Under the pieces are notes generated by a model that saw only the letters and a list, made by a program, of their open reading frames with translations, ran no database searches and had not been told where the DNA came from. Shown piece by piece: positions 1 to 4,064 of a stretch of 7,244 nucleotides of DNA. Made by a program: the position numbers and the translations under genes. Numbering within the stretch: the stretch's first letter is position 1; every line of letters starts with the position of its first letter. Origin of the DNA: Actinomycetota bacterium (GTDB lineage: Bacteria > Actinomycetota > Acidimicrobiia > Acidimicrobiales > GCA-2861595); NCBI GenBank assembly GCA_016781225.1, contig JADDQT010000100.1, forward strand, positions 1-7,244, written 5' to 3'.

Positions 1-302
1 CTGAGCACCGGTCGCCGGCACCAGCCGGCCTCGGTCGTCGGCCCGCCGCCGCTCGACGACCCGTGCGCCGAGCCGTGCGGAGGGTGTTGATCGGTCAGCC
101 AGGCTGGTGGGGTCCAGCCAACCGGGCCGCGGTGAGCGTGGAGGGGTCGAGGCCGTCTGTGGACGCCGGGACCGGCCTGGTTGCTCGAGACCGGCCTGTG
201 CTGCCCCGGCGTCCTCGCCGCTGTCGAGGCGCGGCGGTACACGGTGGGGCCGATGTCGAGCAGGGGCGGTGATCCCGGGATGCCGTCCGGCGCCTTCGCC
301 AT
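1..302 (-). CDS. Uncertain partial ORF, runs off the left edge
   Basis: I do not recognise this protein. An ATG at 302-300 has a well-placed Shine-Dalgarno (AAGGAGG at 318-312, 9 nt upstream), and about 100 codons stay open to the window edge. The first 25 or so residues (MAKAPDGIPGSPPLLDIGPTV...) use mostly G/C-ending codons and look like protein. After about position 230 the frame becomes rich in H, P, W and S. Another minus frame then reads more naturally (RLDSGEDAGAQAGLEQPG near 230-175, later LGARVVERRRADD), so a frameshift or decay is possible. It would originally have lain just downstream of tRNA-Lys before the element at 421-3539 separated them. The translation signal supports a real start; identity and frame beyond residue 25 are open. 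Confidence 0.3.
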   Translation of the reverse strand, partial: MAKAPDGIPGSPPLLDIGPTVYRRASTAARTPGQHRPVSSNQAGPGVHRRPRPLHAHRGPVGWTPPAWLTDQHPPHGSAHGSSSGGGPTTEAGWCRRPVL

Positions 303-420
303 GCGGAGGTGCCTCCTTGGGTCGAGCCCAGGGTAGCGCGAACCACGTTGGACAAGATCCAGGGCCGCTGCGGGGAACGGCCGCATCCTCGACCGGAGGG
401 ACGAACCGACCCCATCGGCA

Positions 421-466
421 GTAGGCCGCCCGGGTCTCGAACCCGGCACCTTGGGATTAAAAGTCC
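421..466 (-). repeat. Partial tRNA-Lys copy (putative left attachment site)
   Basis: These 46 bp match 3494-3539 at 45 of 46 positions and in the same orientation. The copy corresponds to tRNA positions 29-73 (from the anticodon stem through the anticodon loop, variable region and T arm to the discriminator base) plus one downstream base. The only mismatch (435 versus 3508) falls at T-loop position 60. The 5' half of a tRNA (acceptor 5' strand, D arm) is absent next to it, so it is not a functional gene. A same-orientation tRNA 3'-end duplication is what tyrosine recombinases leave when they use a tRNA gene as attB. That family knowledge plus the repeat supports an att call; no recombinase was seen. 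Confidence 0.8.
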
Positions 467-612
467 TCCGCGCCGTAGAACTCCTCGTCGAGGCCCCGCC
501 AGATGTCAGCCCGCTTCTCCGGCTTGGCCCGCACCTCCAGGTACTCGAGCCGCTGGGCGATGCCACGCAGGCTCCGCTGCCACTGGTCGATGTCGCCGAA
601 GGCATGGCGGAA
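457..612 (-). pseudogene. C-terminal fragment of an unrecognised minus-strand gene ending in the att repeat
   Basis: This minus frame encodes about 51 residues that look like real protein: FRHAFGDIDQWQRSLRG, then IAQRLEYLEVRAKPEKRADI, then WRGLDEEFYGAEDF and a TAA stop. Almost every codon ends in G or C. The last two sense codons and the stop (GAC TTT TAA) lie wholly inside the tRNA-like repeat, and the GAG before them straddles its inner edge, so the repeat supplies the terminus. Upstream of 612 the frame loses coding character. Short coding-like stretches appear in another minus frame (for example KPLLEDGLRHARGKLLDLAQ at about 914-855, ending in a TGA at 808-806), suggesting a gene broken by frameshifts. 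In many actinobacterial integrative elements the gene beside the attachment site is the integrase, but no tyrosine-recombinase C-terminal motif is visible, so the identity is left open. Confidence 0.5.
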
Positions 613-960
613 CGAGGGGCCAGGGCGACGGGCCGTGTGGTGCGCCTTGGCCGAGGAGGTGGAGCAGTTCCGCGACCGCCATCCCGGTCGGGAGTTGGAC
701 GAAGAGGTGGAGCGTTGGCGTGAGCCCGGCCTTCACGCCGACCGGGCGCGCCCCCATGACCTGTTGGCCCGTGCTCCTGAGCTGGTGGCCGCGGGCGACC
801 AGCTCTCAGCCGACATCGACCCGCTCCGGGAACTCACCCCAGGGGGATGGGCGGTGCAACTGGGCCAAGTCCAGGAGCTTGCCCCTCGCGTGCCTGAGCC
901 CGTCCTCGAGCAGGGGCTTGGGATGGGTCTCGGCTGGTGAGCTCACAGCCAGCGAAGGGC
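613..960. other. Degenerate, frame-ambiguous region
   Basis: Both strands carry partly coding-like frames and no clean gene. On the plus strand about 645-938 reads an acidic helical sequence (LAEEVEQFRDRHPGRELDEE and onward), but the open frame reaches back to an ATG at 503 only through antisense of the better-supported minus fragment at 457-612. On the minus strand about 930-806 reads a G/C-third-position-biased stretch ending in a TGA. I take it as eroded coding sequence of the element. A near-palindrome (GTGAGCTCAC, 937-946) closes the region. Confidence 0.4.
937..946. repeat. Perfect 10-bp palindrome GTGAGCTCAC
   Basis: GTGAGCTCAC is self-complementary. It is flanked by GGCT (932-935) and AGCC (947-950), which extend the symmetry after a one-base bulge at 936. 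It shares the GTGAG/CTCAC word with the inverted repeat at 1353-1367 and with the array at 3392-3435. An operator-like role is inference. Confidence 0.35.
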
Positions 961-1506
961 GCGTCTTGGCTCTCTCCGGTGCTCGATGTCGGCGACCATC
1001 CGTGCGTGCGGGTGTTTCTACCGAGCAGACCAGCCGCGGGCGGCTGGCTGACTGCCCATCGTGGTTTCCAACGGCCCTCGGTGCTCAAGGGCTCCCTGCG
1101 CTCACGCCCTCGCTCGATCTGCGTCCGTCTCTTCACCGCCTCGATGAGGAACAGTCGCTGGCTGCCTTGCATCAACCCCAATAGTCCCCGAGTCGTCTCA
1201 CCTGCTCCTCTCGACGATGCGGCCGGTGCCGGTGACGACTGCAGGAAGCACCGAGGATCATCGCAGCGTCTACAGATAACGGCGTCGACGGCACGGGCGC
1301 TTCGTGCCGCCGGGAGGACACAGGAGCCGGTCTATGCCCGTTCAGGTCGTTTGCTCACTAGGTGAGCTGGGGAGAAGAGTCGGACACACCAAGCAAGCCT
1401 CGCTGTCCATGTCGCCGTGCAGCGCCTTGGACGCCACCGCAGCTTGCTGTAGCCACCAATATGCTCTGAGAGACCCACAAAGCCCTGGATCCACCTCGTC
1501 ACTTGA
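961..1506. other. Gene-free stretch upstream of the HEPN-like gene
   Basis: I see no credible gene on either strand. The open frames here are short, poor in G/C-ending codons, or rich in residues typical of shadow frames. The only structured element noticed is the inverted repeat at 1353-1367. The base composition is less GC-biased than in the right half of the window, which fits accessory or decayed DNA. No strong promoter for the gene at 1528 could be picked out. Confidence 0.5.
1353..1367. repeat. Inverted repeat GCTCAC-TAG-GTGAGC
   Basis: Two perfect 6-bp arms are separated by 3 bp. It lies about 160 bp upstream of the HEPN-like gene and carries the same GTGAG/CTCAC word as 937-946 and 3392-3435. 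It could be an operator or a chance palindrome. Confidence 0.35.
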
Positions 1507-1527
1507 ATGGGATGCCAATCTTGGGGC

Positions 1528-2169
1528 ATGAACGTTCTGGAGTTCATCAGCTCGCTGGTCTGGCCCGCAATGGTCCTAGTGGTCTTCCTCACGCTCCGTC
1601 CCCTCATCGTTGCCGCCGTACTCGGCCAACCCAAGGCGACCAACGTCGGGTCAGTCGACTTCGAGTGGGACCGGACGCTGTCAAGTCTTCGCCGCGAACT
1701 GCACGTGCCTGGGACCGGCGCCCAGGCGGGCAAGGACGAACCGGCCGCTCACCATGCATTCACTATGCGATCGGTGGAGCCGCTGCACCTTGCCGAGCTG
1801 GTGCCGTTGGCCCACATAGACCCCGGGGCGGCGGTAGTGGAGAGCTTCGACCGCGTGGAGCAGACGCTTCGAGCGATGTTCGAAGACGAAACTGGGGCGT
1901 CATCACCGGGGCTCAACGGGCTGGTGCTCGGCTACGTCGCGCACCGCCACGGGCTCATCGACAAGGACACATTGAGGATCCTCGAGGGCTTGGCCACGAT
2001 CAGAAACCTGGCCGGCCACGGCTATGTGCCGGATGCGGCCAGGCAGCGGGCCCTCGAATACATGGCCCTTGCCGACTCGACGCTGGACGAGATGCGCCGC
2101 AGTCCGAGACTCAGATCCGTTGGTCCCTCGCACCGGCCCCGATCAGGCCGGCAGCGCGGTACGGCTTAG
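1528..2169 (+). CDS. Membrane-anchored HEPN-like protein
   Basis: This 213-residue protein has one N-terminal membrane segment (about residues 9-32, WPAMVLVVFLTLRPLI), a short linker, and a helical cytosolic domain. Near the end, IRNLAGHG holds R159-N160-x3-H164, the R(N/D/H)xxxH signature of HEPN domains, whose best-known members are RNases in toxin-antitoxin, Abi and CRISPR systems. The preceding AVVESFDRVEQTLR (103-116) and VLGYVAHRHGLID (133-145) fit a widespread family of uncharacterised TM-plus-helical-bundle proteins ending in an RNxxxH helix, related in style to DUF4145. The ATG at 1528 is preferred to that at 1507 because the membrane segment follows directly; neither has a strong Shine-Dalgarno. 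It stands alone on the plus strand inside the tRNA-Lys element and converges on the membrane locus at 2380-3255. Nuclease activity or a defence role is inference; such domains can also be non-catalytic. Confidence 0.75.
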   Translation: MNVLEFISSLVWPAMVLVVFLTLRPLIVAAVLGQPKATNVGSVDFEWDRTLSSLRRELHVPGTGAQAGKDEPAAHHAFTMRSVEPLHLAELVPLAHIDPGAAVVESFDRVEQTLRAMFEDETGASSPGLNGLVLGYVAHRHGLIDKDTLRILEGLATIRNLAGHGYVPDAARQRALEYMALADSTLDEMRRSPRLRSVGPSHRPRSGRQRGTA

Positions 2170-2231
2170 CCTTGCCCCCGCTTCGCCCGGCCTGAACTGA
2201 GGCTGGTTCTCCATCGGGTTCACGAGTCGCC

Positions 2232-2252
2232 GTTCGCCCCGGTGGGGTGAAC
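2232..2252. terminator. Stem-loop, possible bidirectional terminator
   Basis: GTTCGCCCC (2232-2240) pairs over all 9 positions with GGGGTGAAC (2244-2252), one pair being G-U, around a GGT loop. It lies 62 nt past the stop of the HEPN-like gene and between convergent genes, where a shared terminator is expected. No T-tract follows on either strand, so termination would be of the tract-less kind proposed for actinobacteria. Confidence 0.45.
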
Positions 2253-2316
2253 GACCCAGGCGTCGGTGGCGACGATTCGGTTGGTACGGGCGGGTGTGCA
2301 GTTGACCCGGCGCCAA

Positions 2317-2330
2317 GATGCCGGGGCATC
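2317..2330. repeat. Short inverted repeat GATGCC-GG-GGCATC
   Basis: Two perfect 6-bp arms surround a 2-bp centre, 50 bp downstream of the stop of the minus-strand membrane gene. It is a possible secondary terminator stem for that strand, but short enough to be chance. Confidence 0.3.
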
Positions 2331-2379
2331 ACAGCGCCTTGAACGGGGCAGCAGGTACTTGTCTCGCTACCGCGTGGTA

Positions 2380-2961
2380 TCAGCCGTCGGACTGCGCCCC
2401 GGGGAAAGAGAGGCCCGGTTGGCGAGTGCGCTTCCAATGGGTGGCGAACATGAGCGCGGCGGCTGCGGTCAGCCAGCCGTTGGTGACCAGTCCCACGAGT
2501 CCTTCCTTGCGCTCGGCACTGACGGCCCCTGAGGTCATCAGGCCCGGGGCGATGACCCGAACCAGGGCGTAGGCGGCGAGCGACCCCGACGCCAGGGCGG
2601 TGACGACGCTGACGAAGCAGGTGGCGTAGAGGTAGAACACGTACGGCCGTTTGGCCGAGCCCTGCTCGAAACCGACCTCGCCCACGAGGTCCCGAAGGCG
2701 CCGGGCGTGGAAGACGAGCACGAGCGCGGCGGCCAGAGCGACGAAGCCGGTCTGCACGGCCTCTCGGGCGCGCTCCTTGCGGGCGTCGGGCCCACCTCTG
2801 AGCACAAAGCCCGGCGGCGGAGCCGGTGTTGGCAGCGGCGGCGCTACCACCGTCGTAGGCGACGGTGCGGCGGCAGCGGGCGGAGCGGGTTGGCCAGGCT
2901 CGCCGACCGGCCTTGGGGCCACCGACCTTGGGATCGGCGCCGCGGTCCCACCGCTGGTCAC
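2380..2961 (-). CDS. Proline-rich three-TM membrane protein (second half of a split locus)
   Basis: This 193-residue ORF starts at a GTG. Residues 1-50 form a proline/alanine-rich linker, followed by three hydrophobic segments at about 69-86, 106-137 and 153-174. The middle one opens with KRPYVFYLYATCF, echoing RRPYAAYLVLVTF in the ORF at 3007-3255. Its shape recalls actinobacterial multi-TM proteins of the DUF5671 kind, a weak resemblance only. The ORF is in the same frame as the upstream one: 15 sense codons, without a stop, separate its GTG from that ORF's TGA. No Shine-Dalgarno is evident at the GTG. I therefore suspect a single protein interrupted by a stop rather than two genes. Function unknown. 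Confidence 0.6.
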   Translation of the reverse strand: MTSGGTAAPIPRSVAPRPVGEPGQPAPPAAAAPSPTTVVAPPLPTPAPPPGFVLRGGPDARKERAREAVQTGFVALAAALVLVFHARRLRDLVGEVGFEQGSAKRPYVFYLYATCFVSVVTALASGSLAAYALVRVIAPGLMTSGAVSAERKEGLVGLVTNGWLTAAAALMFATHWKRTRQPGLSFPGAQSDG

Positions 2962-3006
2962 GCTCGCAGCGCCCGAACCTTGGCTGAACCCGCCCGATTC
3001 ACTCGT

Positions 3007-3255
3007 TCAGGAGATGGAACCCGGGCCGGCGCTGCACTCACCGAGAGGAGTGTTGATCGCCGCTCGGGTCGCCGAGGAGGCTGCTCGCGCCAGAGCGAAC
3101 ACTGTGGTGAACAGAGCCACGAAGGTGACCAGGACGAGGTAGGCGGCGTAGGGGCGGCGCCCACTCAGGTCAGGCTCGCGCCGGCCGTTTATCAGTGCCA
3201 ACACGCCGAAGCCGAGAAGCCCGAGCATCACCAAGGGGAACACGAGGGTCAGCAT
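3007..3255 (-). CDS. Two-TM membrane protein (first half of a split locus)
   Basis: This 82-residue ORF begins with a hydrophobic segment (MLTLVFPLVMLGLLGFGVLA, 1-20), then a charged stretch, then RRPYAAYLVLVTFVALFTTV (33-52) as a second membrane segment. It ends in a TGA at 3009-3007 after a G/S-rich tail. The ATG at 3255 is chosen because GGTGG lies 5 nt upstream and the TGA of a small upstream ORF overlaps it (TGATG). An in-frame GTG at 3264 would add three residues. The tail character (ECSAGPGSIS) carries on past the stop in frame (TSESGGFSQGSGAAS) into the proline-rich linker of the next ORF, so the stop appears to interrupt one low-complexity linker. No function can be assigned. Confidence 0.55.
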   Translation of the reverse strand: MLTLVFPLVMLGLLGFGVLALINGRREPDLSGRRPYAAYLVLVTFVALFTTVFALARAASSATRAAINTPLGECSAGPGSIS

Positions 3256-3341
3256 CACCTCCACCGCGGCCAGTTTGGCACCCTCGGCGGGGTGTGGGCC
3301 TGCTCACCGACGTCTCCCGCCGGACGCAGATCAGTCCTCAT
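3255..3341 (-). CDS. Possible 28-residue upstream ORF
   Basis: An ATG at 3341 opens 28 codons (MRTDLRPAGDVGEQAHTPPR...) ending in a TGA at 3257-3255 that shares its final A with the ATG of the membrane ORF. Many codons end in G or C. The TGATG junction is the geometry of translational coupling, so it could act as a leader peptide. GGCGG lies just upstream of its ATG, but too close to be a convincing Shine-Dalgarno. It may equally be chance. Confidence 0.25.
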   Translation of the reverse strand: MRTDLRPAGDVGEQAHTPPRVPNWPRWR

Positions 3342-3391
3342 CACCGCCAGCGCGGCAGCGCTTGCTGCCTCGCACTGTTGTCCCTCCGGCT

Positions 3392-3435
3392 CTCGTCTCA
3401 CCAATCCGTGAGATTTTGGTGAGAAATCCGTGAGA
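3392..3435 (-). promoter_or_regulatory. 11-bp-phased direct repeat array near the tRNA-Lys end of the element
   Basis: On the minus strand, three contiguous 11-bp units read TCTCACGGATT (3435-3425), TCTCACCAAAA (3424-3414) and TCTCACGGATT (3413-3403). A fourth unit in reverse sense follows, GGTGAGACGAG (3402-3392). The first and third are identical. TCTCACCA (plus strand, 3396-3403) and TGGTGAGA (3417-3424) also form a perfect 8-bp inverted repeat. Phasing near one helical turn puts the sites on one DNA face. The array is locally AT-rich and ends 59 bp from the tRNA repeat. It is also upstream of the minus-strand membrane locus. Likely roles are integrase arm-type or excisionase sites, or an operator; the choice is inference. 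Confidence 0.55.
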
Positions 3436-3493
3436 CAGACTACCTCAGCACGAGGATTCGAGGCAGAATACCGCTCTGACCAGGACGCTCACT

Positions 3494-3539
3494 GTAGGCC
3501 GCCCGGGGCTCGAACCCGGCACCTTGGGATTAAAAGTCC
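3494..3539 (-). repeat. Right-hand attachment repeat within tRNA-Lys
   Basis: This is the partner of 421-466 (45/46 identical). It covers tRNA positions 29-73 plus one base beyond the 3' end. Because it lies inside the intact gene, recombination here preserved the functional tRNA. Confidence 0.8.
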
Positions 3540-3567
3540 CCTGCTCTACCCGATGAGCTAGCGGCCC
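3495..3567 (-). tRNA. tRNA-Lys (anticodon UUU)
   Basis: This is a complete 73-nt cloverleaf on the minus strand. The acceptor GGGCCGC (3567-3561) pairs with GCGGCCT through one G-U, followed by discriminator A73 at 3495. The D arm is GCTCATCGGGTAGAGC. The anticodon loop CTTTTAA occupies 3536-3530, with anticodon TTT at 3534-3532. The T arm is CCGGG-TTCGAGC-CCCGG. The 27-43 anticodon-stem pair is mismatched, which is tolerable. No CCA is encoded. The gene is intact although its 3' half serves as the right end of the element. Confidence 0.95.
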
Positions 3568-3575
3568 GACGAGTC

Positions 3576-3581
3576 AGCGTA
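3576..3581 (-). promoter_or_regulatory. Candidate -10 box for tRNA-Lys
   Basis: TACGCT on the minus strand lies 8 nt before the tRNA 5' end, fitting the TAnnnT -10 consensus and a start just ahead of the mature tRNA. No clear -35 is seen at the expected distance. Confidence 0.35.
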
Positions 3582-3641
3582 CCCAGGGCCTCCGGGCCTG
3601 CCTGCGGTGGAGGCGCTGCTTCGGGTCATCGGAGCGGGAAG

Positions 3642-3647
3642 TACAGT
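3642..3647 (+). promoter_or_regulatory. Candidate -10 box giving a leaderless dksA-like mRNA
   Basis: TACAGT is followed by 6 bases and then the GTG start at 3654. This is the TAnnnT plus 6-7 nt spacing typical of leaderless actinobacterial transcripts, and it would explain the lack of a well-spaced Shine-Dalgarno. TTCGGG at 3620-3625 is a weak -35 candidate with a 16-bp spacer. Confidence 0.4.
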
Positions 3648-3653
3648 TGCGCT

Positions 3654-4043
3654 GTGCAGAGCGACGATGTCCGCGCCCGATTGGACCAAGAGCACGCCCG
3701 TCTGCAAGGCCTGCGCGAAGACTTCGTGCAGGAGGGACTCACCTCCGAGTCGGAGCAGGAGAGCCTGGCCGAGCTGTCCTCGGTGGACCAGCACCAGGCC
3801 GACACCGGCACGGAGACCTTCAACCGCGAACGGGACATGTCCATCCTGGAGAGCCTGGAGGCGGAGCTCACCGACGTGGAGCACGCTCTTCGCCGTCTGG
3901 ACGAGGGCACGTACGGGACCTGCGAGGCGTGCGGACGCCAGATCGACGGCGCTCGGCTCGAGGCCATGCCAGCCACTCGGTTCTGCCTGGAAGACCAGGC
4001 AGCCGCCGAGCAGGAGGCACGGGTGGCCGGCCGCGACCAGTAG
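3654..4043 (+). CDS. DksA/TraR-family zinc-finger protein
   Basis: This 129-residue protein has the family layout: a helical, acidic coiled-coil region (about 1-80) leading to LRRLDEGTYGTCEACGRQID, where the TYGTCEACG element is diagnostic, and a C-terminal zinc finger. The metal ligands would be C90, C93 and C111; the fourth position is D114 (CLED) instead of Cys, giving CX2C-X17-CX2D. Family members bind in the secondary channel of RNA polymerase and modulate initiation, often with ppGpp; short actinobacterial homologues are mostly uncharacterised. GTG is the only reasonable start: no in-frame ATG lies before residue 62. It is divergent from tRNA-Lys and 21 nt ahead of the UbiB-like gene, so the two may be cotranscribed. 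Confidence 0.88.
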   Translation: MQSDDVRARLDQEHARLQGLREDFVQEGLTSESEQESLAELSSVDQHQADTGTETFNRERDMSILESLEAELTDVEHALRRLDEGTYGTCEACGRQIDGARLEAMPATRFCLEDQAAAEQEARVAGRDQ

Positions 4044-4064
4044 GCGCCCGGTGACAAAGGCCCC

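Larger units (their letters stand above)
2170..2379. other. Convergent intergenic region
   Basis: This space lies between the 3' ends of the plus-strand HEPN-like gene and the minus-strand membrane gene. It contains the stem-loop at 2232-2252 and a smaller inverted repeat at 2317-2330. No gene is seen. Confidence 0.5.
421..3539. mobile_element. tRNA-Lys-bounded integrative element or remnant, about 3.1 kb
   Basis: The segment is bounded by the partial tRNA-Lys at 421-466 and the matching part of the intact tRNA-Lys at 3494-3539. It sits on the 3' side of the tRNA, as expected for integration into that gene with the functional tRNA rebuilt at one end. It contains one intact-looking plus-strand HEPN-like gene, a minus-strand membrane locus with an in-frame stop, a C-terminal gene fragment abutting the left repeat, and a phased repeat array near the right repeat. 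I found no integrase, excisionase, replication or transfer gene, so it is either decayed, a satellite mobilised in trans, or one piece of a formerly larger island. A simple tandem tRNA duplication followed by degeneration is the alternative. Confidence 0.65.

Noticed and set aside
421..466. A second functional tRNA-Lys gene
   Set aside because: The D arm and the acceptor 5' strand are missing. Sequence on the expected 5' side (467 onward) encodes protein-like sequence and cannot pair with the acceptor 3' strand.
503..940. 145-codon plus-strand gene
   Set aside because: Its first third is antisense to the strongly coding-like minus fragment at 457-612, so at most the later part could be an eroded gene.
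309..1184. 291-codon plus-strand open frame across the left repeat
   Set aside because: It runs through the partial tRNA and through antisense of the coding-like minus fragment at 457-612. It is rich in R, P, S and W with no domain, typical of a shadow frame.
3392..3435. CRISPR array
   Set aside because: The 11-bp units are contiguous with no spacers and no cas genes are present, so it fits a protein-binding site array.
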